A stretch of DNA of 31,277 nucleotides. It comes from JAUWOY01 sp034431315. GTDB lineage: Bacteria > Chloroflexota > Anaerolineae > VGOG01. Below, piece after piece: positions 7,695-14,891 of the stretch. Position 1 is the first letter of the stretch. Each line of letters opens with the position of its first letter. The DNA is taken from NCBI GenBank assembly GCA_034431315.1, contig DAOUDK010000079.1:1-31277 (forward strand), written 5' to 3'. The position numbers and the translations under genes are program-made. Below the pieces are notes generated by a model, which saw nothing but the letters and a program-made list of their open reading frames with translations, did not search any database and was not told the DNA's origin.

Positions 7695-7748
7695 CCTCCA
7701 CGGTCTCCTGACCGAGCCCATTCGCCTGGGTCAGGAGACCTTCGGCGA
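7695..7748. repeat. Intergenic hairpin repeat, copy 3 (upstream of rplF)
   Basis: GGTCTCCTGACCGAG (7702-7716) pairs with the segment ending GGTCAGGAGACC (to 7740), and TTCGGCG follows. It is the third copy of the hairpin seen upstream of rpsJ and rplP, within a 129-base gap that holds no gene. Confidence 0.8.
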
Positions 7749-7787
7749 ACGATGAGATAGGTTCTAGCCTAGTTGGGAGGTATTTAG

Positions 7788-8339
7788 GTGTCACGCATAG
7801 GTCGCATGCCTATTCCCATTCCGAAAGGTGTGCAGGTAGATATAAAGGGCAGCCACGTAACGGTGAAGGGGCCCAAAGGTGAATTGAGCCGCTCCTTCAA
7901 CCCAGATATGACGATAGTCCTCCAGGATGGCCAGGTCGTGGTGACTCGTCCCACAGACAACCGGCAGCATCGGGCTTTACATGGGTTGACGCGAGCCCTG
8001 CTGGCTAACATGGTGGCCGGGGTTACTGAGGGGTATCGCAAGGATATGGAGATCCGCGGAGTCGGCTATCGGGCTGAGATGCGAGGCGATAACCTCGTTT
8101 TGCACGTTGGCTTTTCCCACCTTGTAGAGATGACACCGCCTTCGGGCGTAACCTTTGGCATCGAGAGCCGCGGCAAGACCATCTTTGTCGAAGGGATTGA
8201 TAAGGAGCTAGTCGGCGAGATGGCAGCCAGGGTCAGGCGAGTTCGCCCTCCCGAACCTTACAAAGGCAAGGGCATCCGCTATGTGGGCGAGTACGTGCGC
8301 CAGAAGGCTGGCAAAGCGGGCAAGGTAGCAGGAGCTTAA
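7788..8339 (+). CDS. rplF: 50S ribosomal protein L6
   Basis: L6 supports the sarcin-ricin loop region and the factor-binding site. The 183-aa product opens MSRIGRMPIPIPKGV and has two alpha/beta repeats. It ends with the signature RRVRPPEPYKGKGIRYVGEY. The start is GTG 7788, seven bases after GGGAGG (7775-7780). Confidence 0.98.
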   Translation: MSRIGRMPIPIPKGVQVDIKGSHVTVKGPKGELSRSFNPDMTIVLQDGQVVVTRPTDNRQHRALHGLTRALLANMVAGVTEGYRKDMEIRGVGYRAEMRGDNLVLHVGFSHLVEMTPPSGVTFGIESRGKTIFVEGIDKELVGEMAARVRRVRPPEPYKGKGIRYVGEYVRQKAGKAGKVAGA

Positions 8340-8364
8340 AACCCTTAGAAGGGACGAATTGACG

Positions 8365-8727
8365 ATGAGTAAGCGAGCCGAATTGGCGCGCCAACGGCGA
8401 CACCGACGGGTGCGGAAAAAAGTAGCGGGTACCGTTGAACGCCCCCGTTTGAATGTCTTCAGAAGTATAAAGCACATCTATGCCCAAGTCATTGATGATG
8501 ACCAGGGACATACCGTGGCGGCAGCTTCCACTCTTGATCCTGAGCTGCGAGGGACACTGAATGGTCTTACCAAGACCGAGCAAGCCGAGTCGGTAGGCAA
8601 GCTTCTAGGCGAGCGTGCCCTGGCGCAGGGCGTGAAGCAGGTGGTCTTCGACAGAGGTGGCTACAAGTATCACGGGCGGGTGAAGGCTCTGGCCGAGGGC
8701 TCGCGTGAGGCCGGACTGGAGTTTTAG
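8365..8727 (+). CDS. rplR: 50S ribosomal protein L18
   Basis: 5S rRNA-binding partner of L5. The 120-aa product has a basic N-terminus (RRHRRVRKKVAGTVERPRL) followed by NVFRSIKHIYAQVIDDDQG and the C-terminal FDRGGYKYHGRVKALAEG, all typical. ATG 8365 (MSKRAEL) is preferred over the upstream TTG 8359 because of the GAAGGGA site at 8348-8354. Confidence 0.98.
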   Translation: MSKRAELARQRRHRRVRKKVAGTVERPRLNVFRSIKHIYAQVIDDDQGHTVAAASTLDPELRGTLNGLTKTEQAESVGKLLGERALAQGVKQVVFDRGGYKYHGRVKALAEGSREAGLEF

Positions 8728-8729
8728 GA

Positions 8730-8814
8730 GTTGGAGATTGGAAGTTGGAAGTTTGATTGCAGGGGTCCGAACTCTAGCGTCCAACGTCTAACTTCTAGCT
8801 TCTAACTTCCAGAA
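8730..8814. repeat. Self-complementary ttggaagttgg repeat before rpsE
   Basis: Units of ggagattggaagttggaag (8733 onward) are followed by a complementary stretch (aacttctagcttctaacttcc) ending near 8811. The gap can therefore form an imperfect long hairpin just before the rpsE ribosome binding site. No gene is present. Confidence 0.65.
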
Positions 8815-8826
8815 TGAGGAGGATGG

Positions 8827-9357
8827 ATGGCAAGGAGAGATTCCCGGGAGAGGGACGAGTTGGATGAGCGTGTGGTGCACATCGCACGCACAGCCAAGGT
8901 GGTCAAGGGTGGCCGGCGCTTTGCCTTCCGCGCCATTGTCGTGGTAGGCGATAATCAGGGCAGCGTGGGTGTTGGGATAGGCAAGGCTCGCGGGGTGCCC
9001 GATGCTATTCACAAGGGAGCAGAGCAGGCCAGGAAGAACATGAGGAAAGTCCACCTGCTGGGTACGACTATTCCTCACGAAGTGATAGCCAAATTCAGCG
9101 CGGCCAGGGTACTTTTGAAGCCAGCCTCGCCGGGCACGGGCGTCATCGCTGGTGGGGGAGTGCGGGCAGTGGTGGAGGCGGCGGGCATCCGCGATATCCT
9201 GTCCAAGTCTCTGGGCAGCTCCAACGTCCTCAACGTTGTCAAGGCTACCCTAAAGGGGCTGTCTCAGTTGAAGGACATTGAGGAAGAAGCCAGGCTCCGG
9301 GGTAAACCTGTAGCAGAGTTGATGCCCTTCTGGGCGAGGGAGCGGACCGGTGGCTGA
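8827..9357 (+). CDS. rpsE: 30S ribosomal protein S5
   Basis: S5 lines the mRNA entry channel and influences accuracy. The 176-aa product contains the dsRBD-like N-terminal domain (RVVHIARTAKVVKGGRRFAF, then VGIGKARGVPDAIHKG). The C-terminal domain signature is PGTGVIAGGGVRAVVEAAGI. The ATG at 8827 follows atgaggagg. Its 3' end overlaps the rpmD start by 8 bases. Confidence 0.98.
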   Translation: MARRDSRERDELDERVVHIARTAKVVKGGRRFAFRAIVVVGDNQGSVGVGIGKARGVPDAIHKGAEQARKNMRKVHLLGTTIPHEVIAKFSAARVLLKPASPGTGVIAGGGVRAVVEAAGIRDILSKSLGSSNVLNVVKATLKGLSQLKDIEEEARLRGKPVAELMPFWARERTGG

Positions 9358-9592
9358 CAAGCAGACCAAAAAGAAGGCCAAGGGCCGAAGGAAAAAGAAA
9401 AAGACGACTCTGCGTATCAAGTGGGTCAAGAGCAGCATCGGCTATTCCCAGCGGCAGAAGGCGACCATTAAGTCCCTGGGCTTCAAGCGGTTGGGGGACA
9501 CGGTGGAGTGGAAAGACGACCCGGTGACCAGAGGGATGGTCCATAAAGTGAGGCACCTGGTCGAGGTTGAAGAATTGGGTACTGGAGATTAG
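9350..9592 (+). CDS. rpmD: 50S ribosomal protein L30 with basic N-terminal extension
   Basis: L30 is a small large-subunit protein, normally about 60 aa. This 80-aa product has a lysine-rich extension of about 20 residues (KQTKKKAKGRRKKKKTT). The standard fold follows: LRIKWVKSSIGYSQRQKATI, then GFKRLGDTVEWKDDP and GMVHKVRHLVEVEE. GTG 9350 overlaps the end of rpsE, consistent with coupled translation. A shorter start without the extension is not obvious in frame. Confidence 0.93.
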   Translation: MADKQTKKKAKGRRKKKKTTLRIKWVKSSIGYSQRQKATIKSLGFKRLGDTVEWKDDPVTRGMVHKVRHLVEVEELGTGD

Positions 9593-9609
9593 CTATTGTT
9601 GCGGGGGTT

Positions 9610-10065
9610 ATGATGAAGCTACACGAGTTGCGTCCCGCTAAGGGAGCCAAGAAGAATAGGAAGCGAGTGGGGCGCGGGATCGCTGCTGGCCAGGGCAAAA
9701 CCGCTGGCCGGGGCACCAAGGGGCAGAATGCCCGCTCTGGCGGGGGGGTGCGCCCGTATTTCGAGGGCGGCCAGTTGCCCCTGGTGCGGCGCTTGCCTCA
9801 CAAGCGAGGCTTCACCAATATCTTCAAGGTGTACTACACTCCGGTCAACCTCGACCGGTTGGACGAGTTCGCCGCAGGAGACGAGGTCAGCCCGGCTGCC
9901 CTGGCCGAGGCAGGCATCATCAAATCGCCGCGCGAGCCAGTGGTCATTTTGGGGCGCGGTGAGTTGGATCGGCCCCTTACTGTCAAGGCCCATCGTTTCT
10001 CGGCCAGCGCCCGAGAGAAGATCCTGGGGGCTGATGGCGCGGTGGAAGTGGTGCCGCTTCGATGA
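9610..10065 (+). CDS. rplO: 50S ribosomal protein L15
   Basis: L15 is a late-assembly 23S protein with a long N-terminal tail. The 151-aa product opens MMKLHELRPAKGAKKNRKR. It carries the Gly-rich tail GRGIAAGQGKTAGRGTKGQ and the signature FEGGQLPLVRRLPHKRGF. ATG 9610 or 9613 could be the start. In most bacteria secY follows at once; here about 2.8 kb intervenes. Confidence 0.98.
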   Translation: MMKLHELRPAKGAKKNRKRVGRGIAAGQGKTAGRGTKGQNARSGGGVRPYFEGGQLPLVRRLPHKRGFTNIFKVYYTPVNLDRLDEFAAGDEVSPAALAEAGIIKSPREPVVILGRGELDRPLTVKAHRFSASAREKILGADGAVEVVPLR

Positions 10066-10097
10066 CCGGTGATCGTCCGAAGTATCAAGTCATGGGT

Positions 10098-10170
10098 GAG
10101 AGGTTTACCGAAGTTCGTGTTTGGGTGAATAATTCGCATTATACGAACTTTAAGTTCGCATATAACACGT
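10098..10170. repeat. AT-rich palindromic region between rplO and the inserted genes
   Basis: CGAACTT-T-AAGTTCG (10144-10158) is a palindrome with 7-base arms. Each side has a near copy of ttcgcat with A/T-rich flanks (10133-10143 and 10155-10166). The region could hold a promoter for the next genes, but I see no convincing -35/-10 pair. Confidence 0.5.
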
Positions 10171-10200
10171 TGTCTGTCATCCGTAGATTGGAGGTATGAG

Positions 10201-10599
10201 ATGAGAATTTATATAACTCACTGTTCAGCCAAAAAGGACAACTCATTAAAAAATAGTGGGAAGAAAGCGACTCCAGACAAGTTATACACAGCAACCCCAA
10301 CTCAACGTTTTATGAGCAGATGCAAAGAGAAGAAGGTCAATTGGGCTATTTTTTCAGATTTATACGGTGTTTGGTTTCCTGACATAGAACACGAGTGGTA
10401 TGAGAAAGACCCTGATACAGTTACAGGGCAGGAATTTAGGAATCTCGCAAATGATTTTGATAGAAAACTCCAAAGCTATGATGAAATATGGTTTTATCAC
10501 AACCCTGGGCGCTTTCATCCTTTGTATAAGAAATTATTACGAGAAACGAAGCTAAAAGATAAAGTAAAACGATTTACTCATATCAGAGAGATTGTATAG
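10201..10599 (+). CDS. DUF6884/YaaA-like protein
   Basis: 132-aa cytoplasmic protein. It matches, from memory, the DUF6884 family (distantly like YaaA). An N-terminal strand with a Cys-Ser-x-Lys-Lys motif (THCSAKKD, residues 6-13) is followed by LYTATPTQRF and the DLYGVWFPDIEHEWYE segment, where the family has a conserved YG-x-P-x-x-x-x-x-Y pattern. GGAGG at 10190-10194 precedes ATG 10201. Base composition is clearly more AT-rich than in the ribosomal genes, which suggests transfer. The biochemical function is unknown; related proteins are linked to nucleotide or DNA chemistry, but I do not assign one. Confidence 0.7.
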   Translation: MRIYITHCSAKKDNSLKNSGKKATPDKLYTATPTQRFMSRCKEKKVNWAIFSDLYGVWFPDIEHEWYEKDPDTVTGQEFRNLANDFDRKLQSYDEIWFYHNPGRFHPLYKKLLRETKLKDKVKRFTHIREIV

Positions 10600-10680
10600 G
10601 GGTGAAGTAGTTCCCATATTGAAGCGTCACGGCGGAATGATACGCAATTGTTAAAAGAAGCCAACGGGGAGGTGATCTTA

Positions 10681-11049
10681 ATGGATGAAACATTTAGGTG
10701 GTTTACAACGGTAGATCTGAGTAAATATGAAGATAAGTATGTTTCTATGGTGAATAAAGAAGTAGTATGCGCAGATGAAGACCCAGAGGTTGCATATATA
10801 GAGGCCAAGAAGAAATACCCAGATAAAGAAGTCGTGCTTTGGAAAGTTCCTCGTGGCGAAACCTTAGCGTGTCTGGACAGTTGTGAAAAGCGATTTGTCG
10901 GAACTAAAGCCGAAGGTTTCACGAATTTTGGAAGAGGAGGTGGCTATATGGCAAACCGAACCCTTGTGCTCGATGATCTGAAAGAGCGCACATTTGAAGA
11001 GGTGTTGCGGGAGGTCGTCGTTACTCGGCAGATGGACATTAGCTCATAA
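10681..11049 (+). CDS. DUF5678-like small protein, possibly fused to a second short ORF
   Basis: 122-aa product starting at ATG 10681, behind a near-perfect ribosome binding site, GGAGGTGATC (10668-10677). Residues about 5-55 (FRWFTTVDLSKYEDKYVSMV, then AYIEAKKKYPDKEVVLWKVPRG) look like a DUF5678 domain, with a W at the start and a VP-rich end. The rest is different in character: after about residue 60 there is linker sequence, then MANRTLVLDDLKERTFEEVL. That last part has its own GGAAGAGGAGG site and ATG (10948), as if a separate 33-aa gene were read in the same frame. Function unknown. AT-rich like its upstream neighbour. Confidence 0.6.
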   Translation: MDETFRWFTTVDLSKYEDKYVSMVNKEVVCADEDPEVAYIEAKKKYPDKEVVLWKVPRGETLACLDSCEKRFVGTKAEGFTNFGRGGGYMANRTLVLDDLKERTFEEVLREVVVTRQMDISS

Positions 11050-11073
11050 ACATTAACTAAAGGAGGGAGAACG

Positions 11074-12576
11074 ATGCAAAGTATTCTAGATCAAATTACC
11101 CAGTTAGTTGGGGCCTACATCCCCAACCTCATCGGGGCGCTGGCCATCCTGATTATCGGGTGGTTGGTTGCCCTGGTGGTGTCTGCCATCGTGCGTCGGG
11201 CGCTTCGTCGCACGACCCTGGACAACCGACTGGCTCGCTGGATCGTTGGGGAAGAAAAAGCCGAAGCCATCGAAGTGGAGCGGTGGATCGCCAAGGGGGT
11301 GTACTACCTAATCCTGCTCTTCGTGCTGGTCGCCTTCTTCCAGACCCTGGGCCTCACGATCATCACCGAGCCACTCAACCAGCTCCTGATCCAGGTGTTC
11401 CAGTACGCCCCACGGCTGCTGTGGGCAGGGCTCTGGCTGCTGATCGCCTGGATCGTGGCCAGCGCGCTGAAACTCGTTGTCTCGCGAGTGCTGAGCGCCG
11501 CCAAGATTGATGAGCGCCTCGGCAGCCTAGCCGGCCTCGAGGAAGAGGGGCGCGTTCCCCTGGCTCAAACACTCGGTGATGCCGTGTACTGGCTGGTCTT
11601 CCTGCTCTTTCTGCCAGTGGTGTTGGATGCCCTGGGCTTGGAAGGGCTCCTCGAACCGGTCCAGGGGATGACTAACAAAGTCCTCGGCTTCCTGCCCAAC
11701 ATCTTTGCTGCTGGCCTCATCCTGGTGGTCGGCTGGTTCATCGCCCGCATCGTGCAGCGGATTGTGACCAACCTGCTGGCCGCCATCGGCGCTGACCGGC
11801 TGAGCGAGCAGGTGGGACTGGCCACGGTTTTGGGGAAGCAGCGGTTATCCGGGCTGCTGGGCCTGGTGGTCTACGTCTTGATCCTCATCCCGGTGCTGAT
11901 TGCCACCCTCAACGCCCTGGCACTGGAAGCCATCACTCGGCCGGCCGCCAATATGCTGAACACGATCCTGGGTGCGCTTCCGGCTATCTTTGCCGCCAGC
12001 CTGGTGGTGACGATTGCCTACGTGGTGGGGCGCGTGGTGGCCGGGTTGGTCACCAACCTGCTGACTGGCGCTGGCTTCAACGCCATCCTGGCCCGGCTGG
12101 GTTTGGGGAAGGAGCCTGCCGAAGGGGAGCGGACGCCCTCAGAAATCGTGGGATACCTGGTTCTGGTGGCGATCATGCTCTTTGCTGCCGTTGAGGCGTC
12201 CCGCCTCCTTGGCTTCGTGTTGTTGGCCGATCTGGTGACTCAGTTCACAGTCTTTGCCGGCCAGGTGATCTTGGGGCTGATCATCTTCGCCATTGGCCTC
12301 TACCTGGCTAATCTGGCCTCCAAGACAGTGTTGGCCAGCGGGGTGGCTCAAGCCGGGCTGCTGGCCCTGGCCGCGCGGGTCTCCATCCTGGTGCTGGCTG
12401 GCGCCATGGCCATGCGGCAGATGGGCCTGGCTAATGAGATCATCAATCTGGCCTTTGGTCTACTGCTGGGAGCCATCGCCGTGGCGGTGGCCCTGGCCTT
12501 CGGCCTGGGAGGGCGTGAAATCGCCGCACGCGAGCTAGAGGAATGGCTACAGTCAGTGAAGTCCAAGGAATCCTGA
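11074..12576 (+). CDS. Mechanosensitive-channel-type TM-helix repeat membrane protein
   Basis: 500-aa polytopic membrane protein. The recurring motif P-x3-A-x3-(hydrophobic)-G-W-x-(V/I)-A occurs five times, near residues 16-44, 112-140, 207-235, 302-330 and 395-420. The spacing is about 95 residues, matching tandem conserved TM-helix (PF05552-like) units found in small-conductance mechanosensitive channel relatives such as CmpX. No MscS-type beta domain is seen at the C-terminus, which ends in a short charged tail. An aggaggg site precedes ATG 11074. A role in osmotic or envelope stress is inferred from the family only. The gene lies between rplO and secY, an unusual place. Confidence 0.85.
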   Translation: MQSILDQITQLVGAYIPNLIGALAILIIGWLVALVVSAIVRRALRRTTLDNRLARWIVGEEKAEAIEVERWIAKGVYYLILLFVLVAFFQTLGLTIITEPLNQLLIQVFQYAPRLLWAGLWLLIAWIVASALKLVVSRVLSAAKIDERLGSLAGLEEEGRVPLAQTLGDAVYWLVFLLFLPVVLDALGLEGLLEPVQGMTNKVLGFLPNIFAAGLILVVGWFIARIVQRIVTNLLAAIGADRLSEQVGLATVLGKQRLSGLLGLVVYVLILIPVLIATLNALALEAITRPAANMLNTILGALPAIFAASLVVTIAYVVGRVVAGLVTNLLTGAGFNAILARLGLGKEPAEGERTPSEIVGYLVLVAIMLFAAVEASRLLGFVLLADLVTQFTVFAGQVILGLIIFAIGLYLANLASKTVLASGVAQAGLLALAARVSILVLAGAMAMRQMGLANEIINLAFGLLLGAIAVAVALAFGLGGREIAARELEEWLQSVKSKES

Positions 12577-12580
12577 AGGT

Positions 12581-12602
12581 GAGGGGCTCGCGCATTCCCC
12601 TC
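12581..12602 (+). terminator. Weak hairpin after the channel gene
   Basis: GAGGGG (12581-12586) pairs with CCCCTC (12597-12602) around a 10-base loop, 5 bases after the stop codon. No U-run follows, so termination here is doubtful. Confidence 0.25.
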
Positions 12603-12633
12603 TTCTGCAACAGGTTGATACGGCATAACGCTA

Positions 12634-12751
12634 GCTAACCGGCTGCGCCCAAATTGGCCGCTTCGCTGTGGGCAAAGGCGTATTGCCAGCGAAGTAGCCT
12701 TGTTGTCGAAGGGTACTTCGCTGGCGGACGACGCGGCCAACTTCGGTTAGC
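12634..12751. repeat. Long interrupted inverted repeat upstream of secY
   Basis: Three nested complementary blocks are visible. GCTAACCG at 12634-12641 pairs with CGGTTAGC at 12744-12751. TTGGCCGC near 12654-12661 pairs with GCGGCCAA at 12733-12740. GCCAGCGAAGTA at 12685-12696 pairs with TACTTCGCTGGC at 12714-12725. The whole can fold into a branched or long stem structure. It could be a MITE-like remnant or a structured leader RNA for secY. The rest of the 290-base gap holds no gene except the possible leader ORF at 12818. Confidence 0.75.
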
Positions 12752-12817
12752 GCGGGAACGTTAGAGGAAATTGCGGCCCTGCGGCCTTTCGGTAACAGTT
12801 GTAGGAGGAGAGAAGCG

Positions 12818-12886
12818 ATGGAAGTTACAATGAAAGCCATTGAAACGACGGGAGAGGAGGGCTCCGATGATACAAGCTGTCCGTAA
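12818..12886 (+). CDS. Possible 22-codon leader ORF overlapping the secY start
   Basis: ATG 12818 follows a strong GTAGGAGGAG site (about 12801-12810) and reads MEVTMKAIETTGEEGSDDTSCP before a TAA at 12884-12886. It overlaps the first seven codons of secY in another frame. It has its own ribosome binding site and terminates just inside secY, the layout of a translationally coupled leader. There is no family match, and it may be chance. Confidence 0.35.
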   Translation: MEVTMKAIETTGEEGSDDTSCP

Positions 12887-14171
12887 CGCCTTCAACCTGC
12901 CTGACCTGAGGCGCAGGATCTTGGTCACTCTTCTTATCTTAGTTGTATACCGCCTGGCTTCCCACGTTCCGGTGCCCAACGTGGACCCGGATAAACTGCG
13001 CGAGGTGTTTGCAGCCAGCCAGCTTTTGGGCCTGCTGGATATGTTCTCAGGCGGCGCCATGTCCAGCTTCTCAGTTATGGCTATGGGGGTCTACCCCTAT
13101 ATCACGGCTACCATCGTCATACAGCTCTTGCAGCCCATCATACCCGGATTGGAGAGGTTAGCTCAGGAGGGCGAGGCTGGGCGCAACAAGATGAATCAAT
13201 ATACCTATTACATGGCCATCCCTTTGTCGGCCCTGCAGGGCTATGCCCAGGCCACGATATTGCAGACCCAAGGTGTCATCACCAACTTTGGCCTCTCCGG
13301 GGCAACAATCTTGCCCACAATCGCTACTGTTCTTACCCTGAGCGCGGGCACGATGTTCGCCATCTGGCTGGGTGAGCTGATCACAGAGCAGGGTATAGGC
13401 AACGGTCTCTCCATCATCATCTTCGGCGGCATCGTGTCTCGTGTCCCACAGCGGGTGGGCGCCTTGCTGGTAGGTGACATGCGAGGCCTGATAGCCTTTC
13501 TCCTCATTATGGTTATTACAGTGGTGGTTATCGTCATTGTGCAGGAGGGACAGCGGCGCATCCCGGTCCAATACGGCAAGCGAGTGTTGGCCATGCGGGG
13601 CGGCCGATTGCGCATTGCCGGCGGTCAAAGCACCCACATCCCTTTGCGAGTCAATGCCGCGGGCATGATCCCGCTCATTTTTGCCCAGTCTATTCTGATG
13701 CTCCCTGGGGTGATTGCCTCCTACTTGGTCTCGGCGCAAAATCAATGGGTCTCCAGTATTGCCAATACTATCTACCAGACTTTCAGCGGGCAGGGCAATG
13801 TCTACTACATAATGTACTTCCTGATGGTTGTTGGCTTCACTTATTTCTACACCGATATGGTCTTCCAGCAGCAGAATCTCCCTGAGAACCTGAAGCGTCA
13901 GGGAGGGTTCATCCCCGGCATTCGCCCCGGCAAGCGCACTGCCGATTACTTAAACGGGGTTATGCGGCGCATCACTCTGGTGGGGGCTCTGTTCCTGGGC
14001 ACGGTGGCCGTCCTGCCCTGGATAGTTGACGTGCTGGGGATCGTGGAGAACCCGGGGATGATGCTCATCACCAGTTCTGGCTTGCTCATCGTGGTTGGCG
14101 TGGTGTTGGATACCATGAAGCAATTGGAGGCGCAGCTCTTAATGCGCCACTACGAGGGCTTCATCAAGTAA
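12867..14171 (+). CDS. secY: Protein translocase subunit SecY
   Basis: SecY forms the channel of the Sec translocase in the inner membrane. The 434-aa product has ten hydrophobic segments. Family signatures are SFSVMAMGVYPYITATIV in the TM2 region, the cytosolic loop motif RRIPVQYGKR, and GGFIPGIRPGKRTADYL in the C6 loop before the last helices. ATG 12867 is preferred to TTG 12840 because GGAGAGGAGG (12851-12860) lies just before it. A Cys is absent and the length is normal. It is separated from rplO by about 2.8 kb of inserted sequence. Confidence 0.98.
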   Translation: MIQAVRNAFNLPDLRRRILVTLLILVVYRLASHVPVPNVDPDKLREVFAASQLLGLLDMFSGGAMSSFSVMAMGVYPYITATIVIQLLQPIIPGLERLAQEGEAGRNKMNQYTYYMAIPLSALQGYAQATILQTQGVITNFGLSGATILPTIATVLTLSAGTMFAIWLGELITEQGIGNGLSIIIFGGIVSRVPQRVGALLVGDMRGLIAFLLIMVITVVVIVIVQEGQRRIPVQYGKRVLAMRGGRLRIAGGQSTHIPLRVNAAGMIPLIFAQSILMLPGVIASYLVSAQNQWVSSIANTIYQTFSGQGNVYYIMYFLMVVGFTYFYTDMVFQQQNLPENLKRQGGFIPGIRPGKRTADYLNGVMRRITLVGALFLGTVAVLPWIVDVLGIVENPGMMLITSSGLLIVVGVVLDTMKQLEAQLLMRHYEGFIK

Positions 14172-14193
14172 TGTCCCCAAGGAGGTTTTAGCA

Positions 14194-14307
14194 ATGAAAG
14201 TTCAAGCATCGGTTAAGCGTCGCTGTTCTAAGTGCAAGATCGTCAAGCGGAAGGGCGTGCTTTACGTGATCTGTGAGAATCCCAAGCACAAGCAGCGGCA
14301 GGGGTAG
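14194..14307 (+). CDS. rpmJ: 50S ribosomal protein L36 (zinc form)
   Basis: 37-aa protein MKVQASVKRRCSKCKIVKRK..., with the C-x2-C-x12-C-x4-H zinc site typical of L36. AAGGAGG at 14179-14185 precedes ATG 14194. It directly follows secY; the often intervening adk, map and infA genes are absent. Confidence 0.97.
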   Translation: MKVQASVKRRCSKCKIVKRKGVLYVICENPKHKQRQG

Positions 14308-14332
14308 CGTCGCTCGACGGCTCGACTGAGGG

Positions 14333-14376
14333 CTTCGACTGAGCTCGGCCGCAGTCCTCGCCGAAGTCAAGCTCAT
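14333..14376. repeat. Dispersed TTCGACTGAGCTC-type repeat pair before rpsM
   Basis: Two inverted half-copies (cttcgactgagctcggcc and ccgaagtcaagctcatg) lie in the gap between rpmJ and rpsM. They belong to the same family as the repeats at 7003, 15289 and 17412. Confidence 0.65.
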
Positions 14377-14400
14377 GATGAGGATAAAGGGAGGTAGAGG

Positions 14401-14790
14401 ATGGCACGAATCGCTGGAATTGACTTGCCCCGCAACAAGAGGGTCGAGATCGGCTTGACCTACATTTACGGCATCGGGCGCTCGACCAGCAGGCAGATTC
14501 TGGATCAAATAGGGGTTGACTTCGACACGCGGGTCAAGGACCTGGCCGAGGCTGAGATCAGCCGATTGCGCCAGGTTATTAACGCCAATTATAGGGTTGA
14601 GGGCGATCTGCGGCGAGAGGTCAGCCAGAACATCAAGCGCCTGCAGGAAATCGGCTGTTATCGGGGGCTCCGCCACCGTTACAACTTGCCTGTGCACGGG
14701 CAGCGGACCAAGACCAACGCCCGCACCAAACGTGGCCCACGCAGGACGGTGCCCGGTCGCGGCAAAAGGCGCGGGATGAGGAAGAAGTAA
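14401..14790 (+). CDS. rpsM: 30S ribosomal protein S13
   Basis: S13 of the small-subunit head contacts the P-site tRNA and the large subunit. The 129-aa product opens MARIAGIDLPRNKRVEIGLT and has the helix-two-turn-helix signature YIYGIGRSTSRQIL. The C-terminus is RGLRHRYNLPVHGQRTKTNA followed by a basic tail. ATG 14401 has a gggaggtagagg site. Confidence 0.99.
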   Translation: MARIAGIDLPRNKRVEIGLTYIYGIGRSTSRQILDQIGVDFDTRVKDLAEAEISRLRQVINANYRVEGDLRREVSQNIKRLQEIGCYRGLRHRYNLPVHGQRTKTNARTKRGPRRTVPGRGKRRGMRKK

Positions 14791-14880
14791 TCAATGATCA
14801 ATGACCAATGACTAATGACTAATGACCAATGACTAATGGAGTAATTGGGATTTGGGATTTGGTCATTGGGATTTGAGTTT
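14791..14880. repeat. Degenerate aatgacc/aatgact tandem repeat before rpsK
   Basis: About six heptamer-like units (caatgac, taatgac) run from 14791 to 14838. A second set of gggattt units follows at 14848-14878 with an inverted gtcattgg, complementary to the first set. This is a low-complexity gap filler without a gene. Confidence 0.7.
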
Positions 14881-14891
14881 GGGGAGGAAGG

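Noticed and set aside
10098..10170. Promoter for the inserted genes
   Set aside because: Several AT-rich hexamers are present, but no pair has both good matches and proper spacing.
12581..12602. Strong terminator before secY
   Set aside because: Only six base pairs and no U-run; kept as a low-confidence hairpin.
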